Below are positions 1-6,817 of a stretch of DNA of 9,088 nt, one piece after another (positions within the stretch are counted from its first letter, which is position 1; each line of letters opens with the position of its first letter). Made by a program: the position numbers and the translations under genes. The stretch covers positions 1 through 9,088 of the forward strand of contig CAYVUI010000143.1 of NCBI GenBank assembly GCA_964454745.1, written 5' to 3'. This DNA is from CAYVUI01 sp964454745 (GTDB lineage Bacteria > Planctomycetota > Phycisphaerae > Sedimentisphaerales > Anaerohalosphaeraceae). The notes beneath the pieces are model-generated. The model did not search any database and was not told the DNA's origin. It was given only the letters and a program-made list of their open reading frames with translations.

Positions 1-35
1 ACACAAACCTAATATAAACAAACACTTACGCATAT

Positions 36-497
36 TTAACTTCCAATCAACTCCCTGGTTAATGTCACTGCCCAGCCGATGCCAAGCAAGAGGATTAGCC
101 CGGCAATAAAGCTCCAAATCCATTTGCCGCTCTTTATAATTCTCAAAAGTCCATAATCTATCCCACGAATCGCCGCAAGTAAAGAAAAAAGCCCGCCAAA
201 CATCATCAGAAGACAAATAACAAACCCGACCGGTTGGACCCACAATGACTGCAAAACCTCTCCCCTGCAAAACGCCTCAATCGAACGGGTCACAAAGCAG
301 CCCGGACACGGCAGCCCGGTCTTCTGATAAAATCCGCATACACCGAACAAATACACCGTCTGGACCATACCGCGGCCGGAAATAGAAAAAAACACAAAAA
401 AAGCAACACAAACCAAAAAGGCCCCAAGGTACCCCAGCCGGGCACCCCCCGCGAGCTTTTCACGCCTGATTTCTGTTTTTATCTGTACTGAATCCAT
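36..497 (-). CDS. DUF2752 family small integral membrane protein
   Basis: The 153-residue protein has three likely membrane helices, at about residues 21-40, 86-110 and 126-145. Between the first and second lies the sequence TGLPCPGCFVTR (Cys64, Cys67, Thr70, Arg71). This matches the hallmark of the DUF2752 family, usually written as G-x-x-C-P-x-C-G-x-T-R, with Phe here where Gly is usual. The biochemical role of the family is not established; the CxxC pair suggests metal binding or a redox or structural function, which is inference. I chose the ATG at 497 because the open frame continues upstream to 656 only by running antisense through the phosphatase gene, and those extra residues have no membrane or family character. 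No clear Shine-Dalgarno precedes 497, and a promoter-like sequence sits so close that the message may be leaderless. The 35 bases downstream, to the window edge, are AT-rich and show no terminator. Confidence 0.85.
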   Translation of the reverse strand: MDSVQIKTEIRREKLAGGARLGYLGAFLVCVAFFVFFSISGRGMVQTVYLFGVCGFYQKTGLPCPGCFVTRSIEAFCRGEVLQSLWVQPVGFVICLLMMFGGLFSLLAAIRGIDYGLLRIIKSGKWIWSFIAGLILLLGIGWAVTLTRELIGS

Positions 498-502
498 TTC
501 TA

Positions 503-511
503 TGTTACAAT
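503..511 (+). promoter_or_regulatory. Candidate extended -10 promoter for the phosphatase operon
   Basis: TG-T-TACAAT is an extended -10 element (TGn plus a 5/6 match to TATAAT). No good -35 box is visible at the right distance upstream. Transcription would start near 518, giving a leader of about 39 bases that includes GGGAG at 543-547, nine bases before the ATG at 557. The -10 box occupies almost the same base pairs as the -10 of the divergent DUF2752 promoter, so the two could exclude one another. Confidence 0.4.
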
Positions 512-535
512 ACCCGGCAGGTAATACAAAGTCAA
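507..535 (-). promoter_or_regulatory. Candidate sigma-70-type promoter for the DUF2752 gene
   Basis: On the minus strand TTGACT (535-530) and TATTGT (512-507) are separated by exactly 17 bp, giving 5/6 and 4/6 matches to the -35 and -10 consensus. Transcription would start near 500, only about three bases before the ATG at 497, implying a leaderless or nearly leaderless mRNA. This is pattern matching only. Planctomycete promoter rules are less well defined than those of E. coli. Confidence 0.4.
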
Positions 536-556
536 CAAGACCGGGAGCTTTTCCAA

Positions 557-1366
557 ATGCATCAAATTGATTACAGCGCAATGCTCGAAGTCGCGATTGT
601 CGCCGCCCGCCTGGCGGGCCAGAAGGCCCTTGAAGAGCAGGCCTACGCGGGAGCATCCGTTAAAAACGCATCAGAACTGGTAACAAATGCCGATCCTCTC
701 TGCCAGAAGATCATTATTGACAGGATTATGGAATCCTACCCTTCCCATGGATTCATCGGAGAAGAAGGCGACGACAACAAGCTGCTCAAATATACCCCCC
801 GCCAGTCTGATGCCATCTGGTGGGTGATCGATCCGATTGACGGCACCAACAATTTTGCAAAAAATATGTATAATTATGCCGTCAGTATCGCCGCCTTCCA
901 CGAAGGCCAGCCGATTATCGCGGTGATATTCGATCCCGCAACGGACACCATCTTTACCGCGGCCAAAGGCTCTCCCCCCCTGCGAAACGGCTCATCCATC
1001 ACCCAGAGCAGCGACAAATTCGACAAATACTCCTCCATTGCCATCGACGCCCACATGACACAGGACATGGAAAAGCCCATCCTTGAGATCATGCACCGCA
1101 CCCGCTTTCGCAACGCCGGCTCAACCGCCCTGCACCTGGCTTATGTCGCCGCAGGCTCGATGATCGCCGCCATCGGCACCCGACCCAAACTCTGGGACTA
1201 CGCCGCAGGTGCCCTGCTGGTCCAAAGCGCCAACGCAAAACTGACCGACCTCAAGGGCAGCCCGATCTTTCCCATAGACCTGGAAAGTTATGAAGGACAA
1301 ACCTCCTCTATACTCGCAGCCAATACCACCTGCTACGACGAAATTTTTGAGCTTTTCAACAAATAA
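557..1366 (+). CDS. Inositol monophosphatase family protein (SuhB/IMPase-like)
   Basis: This is a 269-residue cytoplasmic Mg2+-dependent phosphatase of the inositol monophosphatase fold, the usual length for the family. All signature elements are present and in order. Lys36 and Asp46 lie in the VKNASELVTNAD segment, and Glu69-Glu70 in GEEGDD. Asp92 and Asp95 lie in the DPIDGT metal motif. GSTA (188-191) and VAAG follow, then the C-terminal WDYAAG with the third metal ligand, Asp214. Members hydrolyse inositol-1-phosphate and related sugar or nucleotide phosphates. The substrate cannot be fixed from sequence, and histidinol-phosphatase or 3'-phosphoadenosine-phosphatase activity remains possible. 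The ATG at 557 follows GGGAG at a 9-base spacing and begins the conserved N-terminal helix, so the start is well placed. The next gene follows after 22 bases, so the two are probably co-transcribed, although no functional link is obvious. Confidence 0.92.
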   Translation: MHQIDYSAMLEVAIVAARLAGQKALEEQAYAGASVKNASELVTNADPLCQKIIIDRIMESYPSHGFIGEEGDDNKLLKYTPRQSDAIWWVIDPIDGTNNFAKNMYNYAVSIAAFHEGQPIIAVIFDPATDTIFTAAKGSPPLRNGSSITQSSDKFDKYSSIAIDAHMTQDMEKPILEIMHRTRFRNAGSTALHLAYVAAGSMIAAIGTRPKLWDYAAGALLVQSANAKLTDLKGSPIFPIDLESYEGQTSSILAANTTCYDEIFELFNK

Positions 1367-1377
1367 CGCTAATGAAC

Positions 1378-1382
1378 AGGAG
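1378..1382 (+). promoter_or_regulatory. Shine-Dalgarno deciding the start of the exported protein
   Basis: AGGAG lies six bases before the ATG at 1389. The open frame extends back to 1290 inside the phosphatase gene, but only the ATG at 1389 has both this site and a signal peptide immediately after it. Confidence 0.7.
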
Positions 1383-1388
1383 AAACCC

Positions 1389-3665
1389 ATGAAGACACAA
1401 AAGATTATGCTTACGCTGCTGATGGCCCTGATCACTCTATCACCGATCTGCGCAGCCAAAACCACCGCCGAAGATACGCTCAGCACCGTTCCGCAGGAGG
1501 CACTGCTGGCCCTGCAGATCAACAATCTCGACCAGTCCATGGGTATGCTCGACCAGTACCTCACCGGGATCGCACCGATCTCGACCGGCATGATGCTCAA
1601 AATGCAGCTTGGCAGCATGCTCGGCGACCCGATGCTGAACGGCATCGATACCAGCTCCTCGTTTACCCTCTTTATCTGTCCAACCCCCCAGAACGCACCG
1701 ACAAGCGACATGAACCCTCCCAGCTTCGAGGACATGGTCATTGTCATTGCTGCACCGCTGACCGATTACAACCAGTTCGTTGAAGCCGAGGCAAACCGCA
1801 TGGCCCCCGATGCCGACGGAATCGCCGAGACCAAAGACGGCCAGACGCTTATCATGCCGCGGGTCAATGAGAACATCGCCCTTCTCGCACAGTCGCACCA
1901 CCGAACCCAACTGCTTGCGCTTGCCGAGAATCTGCGTCAAAACCCGCTGATGAACCAGCTTGACAAGGACCAGAAAAACATGGCCCTCAGCAAGCCGATG
2001 TGGCTCTATCTCAACATTGACAAGGCCAACATGATGTTCCGACCCTTTATCGACATGGGCTTCCAGCAGATGCAGGCTGAAATGACCAAAGCAGAGCAGG
2101 AAATGCCCCAGTTTGAGAAAATAATGGAATTCTACCGGCTCTATTTCAGCGTGATACGAGCCGCCCTTGATCAAACGCAATACATCTCGCTCGCGATTGA
2201 ACCCTCTCCAGCCATGCTCAGCATCAACGAAACCTTTGCTGCCAAGCCGGGAACCACGCTGGCGGATATGATGATACCGGATAAATCAAAGTCAAAGGGC
2301 TTCCGCTACGCTTCAATGCTCAACACTCCGCAGGCGGTTAATTTCCTCATGAAATACAACCAGCCCCAAATGCAGAAAATGGCTGACAAGGCCTTCGACC
2401 TGTTCGGGCCGCTGATGGATCAACAGATACTCGAAAACGTTAAAAAGTTAAATGATGAATACATGAAAATTCCCATGTATGAGATCGCAGGCTCTTTCTC
2501 ATTCGTACAGGCAGCCCCAATGGTCCAACTCCGCGAATTCATTGCCTGCAAAGATCCGCAAAAGGCCAGGACCCTCTGGGCGGACATGGCCGATTCCATC
2601 GGGAAAATGTATCAATCATTTGGCCTTCCCATGAATACAAGCTACGAAAAAGCCGCCGCTTCGTACAACGGCATCGAGATCGATCACTGGAAGTTTGATT
2701 TTGATTATTCCCAATTCACCGAAGGGATGCAGCAAATGGCCGGCGAAGAAATGTCCGAAGAAGAAAAGCAGCAGATGCAGGAAGCCCAGGATATGATGAT
2801 GGAAAAAATGTACGGTCCTGATGGCCTGCAGTACCAGCTCGCTTTCCTGGATGAGGACATTATTTTCACAATCGATACCGATCCGGATGCAATGCCAACG
2901 ATCATCGATCAGCTCCAAAACAATACCGCAAAGCCCCATCGCGACATTACCCAGGCTATGGAACTGCTTCCCAATGCCGAAAAAGCGGACACGGTTATGA
3001 CCATTAATTACCTCAGGCTCATGTCCCAGATCTTCTCCGCGGCGAAAAACTTCATGCCCGAGGTCCCCGGCAACCCGTTTATGGACATGTTCGCTGACCT
3101 GGACATGGAATCCAAATCCGCCATTTATGCCGCTGCGACCACCTACAAAGGTAAAGTCGTCGCGGATGTCATCCTGCCCAAGGATCACCTCTTCGAGATC
3201 GCCAACGCGGTCATGCAGATCCAGGCCAAATTCGCCGCCATGCAGCAGGCCCAGCAACCCAAAGAATCCGGACAGAACGACCAACCGAGCCCGGAAGCTG
3301 TCATGCCCGAACCGGAAAGCTATCCCGCAAACCAGAATCCCTTCCTGACCAGCCCCTCGGGCAAGTACATTCTGAGTATCCCCGTCGAGGAGCCCAACTG
3401 GCAGATCACCATCTACGATCCCGAAAACCGCTCGCTCTACCTCGACGAATCCGGCTTCACCGGCCATGCCCAGGTATACTGGCTCTGGGATGAATACAAC
3501 ATCCTTTGGCTCTATGACGCCAAAACCGATACCGTCCGTTTCTGGGAATACAAAAACGACTCCTGGAACGCCCAAAAATGGGGCTCCAGGAGCCAAAGCT
3601 CGTCCGACCGGGAACTTACCCCCCCTGCCGGTCTCTTCCCTGATTCACCCAACCCTATTGAGTAA
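1389..3665 (+). CDS. Exported Met-rich protein of unknown function with C-terminal beta module
   Basis: I cannot assign a function to this 758-residue protein. Residues 1-23 form a Sec signal peptide (Lys2 and Lys5, a hydrophobic core, cleavage near CAA|K), so it should act outside the cytoplasm; there is no convincing lipobox. The long middle region begins with VPQEALLALQINNLDQSMGM and alternates short beta-like segments with amphipathic, Met-, Gln- and Glu-rich helices. Residues 445-474 carry eight methionines in an acidic, probably coiled helix. The style weakly recalls the DUF3352 type of exported protein, which I could not confirm. A Gln/Pro/Glu linker (about 617-650) leads to a distinct Trp/Tyr-rich module at 655-720 (SPSGKYIL, then YWLWDEYNILWLYD), followed by a polar Ser/Pro tail. 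It lies 22 bases after the phosphatase gene with its own Shine-Dalgarno, so it is probably the second gene of that operon. Two stop codons in a row (TAA TAA) end it. Confidence 0.8.
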   Translation: MKTQKIMLTLLMALITLSPICAAKTTAEDTLSTVPQEALLALQINNLDQSMGMLDQYLTGIAPISTGMMLKMQLGSMLGDPMLNGIDTSSSFTLFICPTPQNAPTSDMNPPSFEDMVIVIAAPLTDYNQFVEAEANRMAPDADGIAETKDGQTLIMPRVNENIALLAQSHHRTQLLALAENLRQNPLMNQLDKDQKNMALSKPMWLYLNIDKANMMFRPFIDMGFQQMQAEMTKAEQEMPQFEKIMEFYRLYFSVIRAALDQTQYISLAIEPSPAMLSINETFAAKPGTTLADMMIPDKSKSKGFRYASMLNTPQAVNFLMKYNQPQMQKMADKAFDLFGPLMDQQILENVKKLNDEYMKIPMYEIAGSFSFVQAAPMVQLREFIACKDPQKARTLWADMADSIGKMYQSFGLPMNTSYEKAAASYNGIEIDHWKFDFDYSQFTEGMQQMAGEEMSEEEKQQMQEAQDMMMEKMYGPDGLQYQLAFLDEDIIFTIDTDPDAMPTIIDQLQNNTAKPHRDITQAMELLPNAEKADTVMTINYLRLMSQIFSAAKNFMPEVPGNPFMDMFADLDMESKSAIYAAATTYKGKVVADVILPKDHLFEIANAVMQIQAKFAAMQQAQQPKESGQNDQPSPEAVMPEPESYPANQNPFLTSPSGKYILSIPVEEPNWQITIYDPENRSLYLDESGFTGHAQVYWLWDEYNILWLYDAKTDTVRFWEYKNDSWNAQKWGSRSQSSSDRELTPPAGLFPDSPNPIE

Positions 3666-3714
3666 TAAGAGATAAACCAGGGCGCGCGAAATGGAACGGA
3701 AAGGAATCTGACCC

Positions 3715-3744
3715 TGCGCCTGACAGCTCCGCTGTCGATGCGCA
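3715..3744. terminator. Two-tier stem-loop in convergent intergenic gap, possible bidirectional terminator
   Basis: A perfect 6-bp stem GACAGC/GCTGTC (3722-3727 with 3731-3736) closes a 3-base loop. It sits on a second 5-bp stem TGCGC/GCGCA (3715-3719 with 3740-3744) across a 2x3 internal loop. It lies between two converging genes, where a shared terminator would be expected. There is no T-tract on either side, so it is not a standard intrinsic terminator. It could instead be an RNA 3'-end stabiliser or a dispersed palindromic repeat. The rest of the 118-bp gap (3666-3783) shows no gene. Confidence 0.35.
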
Positions 3745-3783
3745 AGGTTCGCAGCACGCACCTCCTACAGTATGCCAACGCCC

Positions 3784-6756
3784 TTAACGTGGAGCCGGCA
3801 CTGGATGCACAGCTACGATCCTCGGCTTTTGCCACGGGCTGTACACATCACCGCGATCAAAGATCGCAATCACCCGCTGCTGTGGCCCTCGAACGCCCAG
3901 CCGAACAAGTACATATGCACTAAATACATCACTCCTTACAGTAAATTTATTGGCCATCGCTGAATAACGCTCCACACGTTCCAGCGGAGTCAAAGTGGTG
4001 CCCGAAGGATCCGGGTCCACATCCTGTACATTCATCAGGTCATTGACCTTTGCAAAAACATTGTTAGCACTGCGGTAGTTGACGATATTCGTCGCCATCG
4101 CGTCATACCCCGGCCAAGTCGGGTCCGTCGCACTCAAATCCGGTATCGCCGCACGGATCACCTCCCGCGTGGCCGTATTGAGATTGATCCGCCCCGGCAC
4201 CCGCGTCAAACCGTTGAGGTTAGCAAGCCCAAGATATGCCAAAATGTTCTCATCACTGTCCATAAAATCAAAATAAAGATCATCATTATCATAATCCAGA
4301 ACCTTCCAGGTCAAAAGCTCATCGCGAAGCCCTGATGGGCCATGTCCCTGATGAATCACACCTGCGAGTTCTTCAACACTTTCGAGCCCTCGATTCCAGT
4401 CGGCGACTTTCAGTGGAAAATTTTTCGCGACGGAAACAAAGCTGTCATTTTTCTCTCCAAGTGTCGAGGAGTCATCAAATTCATAATAACTCCTTGCATC
4501 CGCCAGGCGCCACTGGTTGTCATCCCGCTGAAGCGTACGGATCGTAGCGACAGCCGGATCAATACTCAGCAGCGAATGAACCTCAAATTGATCGACAAGC
4601 AACTGCTTCGCCGGATCACTCAGATCTTCCGGTCCGGGTTTATACAACTGGACCACCGGTGTATCAAATGCAAGGTTGGCGACATAAACCGTCTGGGTTC
4701 CCGTCTTGATCGGAACTTGAGACAGGTCATTGGTAATCACCAGTCGTCCGTGTTTTCCGCCCTCCGCCTTAGGGACGATCGCGTTATCACTGGCTTTAAA
4801 TTGATAGGAGTTAGTGCCGTAAACCAGTCTCCATCCTGTCAGGTGCATATTCCCGTTTGGATTCTCATATGGATTGGCAAGCTCAACTGCGTAATAGCTC
4901 GGATCACCCGGGTTGGGCCCTACCTTGCGAAAAACTTCCGTAATAAACGGCTGACGCTCATACCCGACAACCATTGATGTAAGCCCAAAATCGAGCAATG
5001 TATCCAGGTCAGATCCGCCCTGCTCCAGTTCAAGACGGTTAATAATATCCGCAGTAAGATAAACGCTTGAATTCATACCCGTGCCGGTCAGATTGTTCGG
5101 ATCGGAATAATCGATGATTTCATCCCTCTGGCCGCCAAAGAAGGGATCAAAAAACGGCCCTGCATCTTCAGCCTCATTATGATCATCCATGTAATCGATC
5201 AGGTTCACCACAAACTGAGCTGCGGCTTTTGCGGCATCTGTCTTGCTTGCCCCTTTATCAAGATAATACGCCCGCATCGCGTATAGAAGCTGTAAAACCC
5301 AGCGACGACTCGCGGCGTCATTGACAAGCTCAACCCCCATATCCAGCCCGCCTTCCGGAACCACCACACCGCGCATCTCATCGCGAACTTCAACCCTGTG
5401 AGTATCCTGGTCATAGTAGTAAATCGCGGGATCATAAAAATCCGTATTAGAAGGATCAGGGTACGCCATTCGCTGTAGATCACGGTCAAAACTGTAAAAG
5501 GTACAGATCGGCCGGCGGTCGTACCGGTATTTATAATCGATTGAACCATCACCGGAGATCCACGCGCCGCTTGCCCCGTCGAAGTTCGCAGGGTTCATCC
5601 GCCGGGTCCACTCGGCATAATCTCCCAGGCCCTGAGCCGGGATCGTCAGTGCGGCATAGATCCCCGCGGCCGAATCAAATGTCGCCTCGCCAACATAGGC
5701 AGTCTCAAATCGGGCCGTAAACGGGCTGCTGAGCATAAACCGGTTGCGAAGCTCCAGCTCTTCCGACAGGCCGAACAGCCCATTACCCGTATCTCCGGAC
5801 GCAAGGTCTGTGATGACAACATCATGATAACCTTTCAGCGAGAAACCGCCCCCCGGACGGACAGCAAAAAAGTTGTCACGCTGACCATTCGGATCGCTGC
5901 GCATAAAATCAACCAGTGAAACCGAGCTTAAATACTTGCCCGTCGCAAGATTGCCCCGCTCATAAGCGGTATTTAAGTTCACACGACCACAGTTATCCGT
6001 AATCCGGACCGCGGCATACACCCCCTGCCCGCGCGAACCGCCCACTCCATCAATTTTTACCCAGCGGGAATCACTGAAGCCGTCACCATCGGCATCCGCG
6101 AGCGTTCCCTCGTCAAACTCATCCGTATCCGGATCAAAGTCGATATCCTCCTGGTATGCCTTTACAATCGCGGCAAAAAGGTTCCGGTCCATCTGGCCCG
6201 ATGCGGGATCCGTTAGTGTTGCCAGCCTGCCGGTCAGGTCCGTGATATACGGCCAGCGGAAGATATCATCCGATGTATCCTGGCCGGTTCCGTTGTCAGT
6301 TAACAGCTCCGGCATCAGACTCGCCAGCCAGGCATCACTGCGCCGGCTGGTATTCGGGTTCACCGCCGGGCTGTCCCACGGCTCATTATCGATAGATAAA
6401 GTTGAAAAATCAGGAACTTTCTTCCAAACTGAATTCGGCTCGGACGGATGAAAAGCCCAATCGCTCATCTCCGCCAGCAGGTTCATGCTGTTGGGCTCAA
6501 AATACGTATCCGGGTCGCTGCCGGCACCGGCCGCATTCGAGACGAACAAATCCTCCCACAACTTATACTGAATCTGCGCGACAACCGCATCGACCGCTTC
6601 ATCCAGCTCGTCATGCTCTACCTGCGTCGAACTGGCCACCTCACCGACCCGCGATGCCATCACGAAAAACACGCCGATCAGCGCAAGCAGCACCGTCAGC
6701 ACCACCGCAAGGATCAGTGCCGATCCGCGATCACGCCTCCTGCGTGTACGTCTCAT
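3784..6756 (-). CDS. gspK: GspK-like minor pseudopilin of a type II secretion system, oversized
   Basis: This 990-residue protein begins with a basic leader (MRRTRRRRDRG) and a cleavable type III signal: Gly11 at -1, then SALILAVVLTVLLALIG as the hydrophobic stalk (12-34). Position +5 is Leu rather than Glu, a known peculiarity of GspK. The T2SSK signature occurs twice, as CGRVNLNTA (256-264) and GRINLNTATREVI (855-867). The second is the C-terminal helix-hairpin-helix-like region. An Asp-rich DADGDGFSDSRW loop (221-232) could bind Ca2+. The segment VVNLIDYMDD (516-525) follows, then a lamin-tail-like beta insert at about 619-674 (VELANPYENP then LTGWRL). Proteobacterial GspK is about a third of this length. 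GspK caps the pseudopilus together with GspI and GspJ at the inner-membrane/periplasm side. I chose the ATG at 6756 because AGGAAG precedes it and the leader is then normal. A TTG at 6834 and an ATG at 6801 would add a non-typical N-terminal stretch. It is the last gene of the operon here. Confidence 0.8.
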   Translation of the reverse strand: MRRTRRRRDRGSALILAVVLTVLLALIGVFFVMASRVGEVASSTQVEHDELDEAVDAVVAQIQYKLWEDLFVSNAAGAGSDPDTYFEPNSMNLLAEMSDWAFHPSEPNSVWKKVPDFSTLSIDNEPWDSPAVNPNTSRRSDAWLASLMPELLTDNGTGQDTSDDIFRWPYITDLTGRLATLTDPASGQMDRNLFAAIVKAYQEDIDFDPDTDEFDEGTLADADGDGFSDSRWVKIDGVGGSRGQGVYAAVRITDNCGRVNLNTAYERGNLATGKYLSSVSLVDFMRSDPNGQRDNFFAVRPGGGFSLKGYHDVVITDLASGDTGNGLFGLSEELELRNRFMLSSPFTARFETAYVGEATFDSAAGIYAALTIPAQGLGDYAEWTRRMNPANFDGASGAWISGDGSIDYKYRYDRRPICTFYSFDRDLQRMAYPDPSNTDFYDPAIYYYDQDTHRVEVRDEMRGVVVPEGGLDMGVELVNDAASRRWVLQLLYAMRAYYLDKGASKTDAAKAAAQFVVNLIDYMDDHNEAEDAGPFFDPFFGGQRDEIIDYSDPNNLTGTGMNSSVYLTADIINRLELEQGGSDLDTLLDFGLTSMVVGYERQPFITEVFRKVGPNPGDPSYYAVELANPYENPNGNMHLTGWRLVYGTNSYQFKASDNAIVPKAEGGKHGRLVITNDLSQVPIKTGTQTVYVANLAFDTPVVQLYKPGPEDLSDPAKQLLVDQFEVHSLLSIDPAVATIRTLQRDDNQWRLADARSYYEFDDSSTLGEKNDSFVSVAKNFPLKVADWNRGLESVEELAGVIHQGHGPSGLRDELLTWKVLDYDNDDLYFDFMDSDENILAYLGLANLNGLTRVPGRINLNTATREVIRAAIPDLSATDPTWPGYDAMATNIVNYRSANNVFAKVNDLMNVQDVDPDPSGTTLTPLERVERYSAMANKFTVRSDVFSAYVLVRLGVRGPQQRVIAIFDRGDVYSPWQKPRIVAVHPVPAPR

Positions 6757-6760
6757 TTCG

Positions 6761-6766
6761 CTTCCT
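6761..6766 (-). promoter_or_regulatory. Shine-Dalgarno deciding the GspK-like start
   Basis: On the minus strand AGGAAG sits four bases before the ATG at 6756 (six bases from the AGGA core). The alternatives at 6801 and 6834 have only a G-run followed by eight Ts, or overlap the preceding gene without a clear site. Confidence 0.55.
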
Positions 6767-6817
6767 GCTTTCTTTGCATATCGTATCAGGCGGTTACACA
6801 TAAAAAAAACCACCCCC

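Noticed and set aside
498..656. N-terminal extension of the DUF2752 frame up to 656
   Set aside because: It runs antisense through the phosphatase 5' end, has no family or membrane character, and a good ATG exists at 497.
1290..1388. Upstream extension of the exported-protein frame
   Set aside because: It overlaps the end of the phosphatase gene, and the signal peptide and Shine-Dalgarno both point to 1389.
1440..2180. 246-codon open frame on the minus strand
   Set aside because: It lies wholly antisense to the exported-protein gene, its His/Val-rich composition reflects complementary codons, and it has no recognisable motif or start signal.
2616..3596. 326-codon open frame on the minus strand
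   Set aside because: It is also antisense to the exported-protein gene, with composition that mirrors its codon bias; no domain or start signal.
3666..3783. tRNA-like or small-RNA gene in the convergent gap (GGTTCGCAGC resembles a T-loop)
   Set aside because: There are no matching acceptor, D or anticodon arms and no promoter-like element.
4342..4977. 211-codon plus-strand open frame
   Set aside because: It is antisense inside the GspK-like gene, with no motif.
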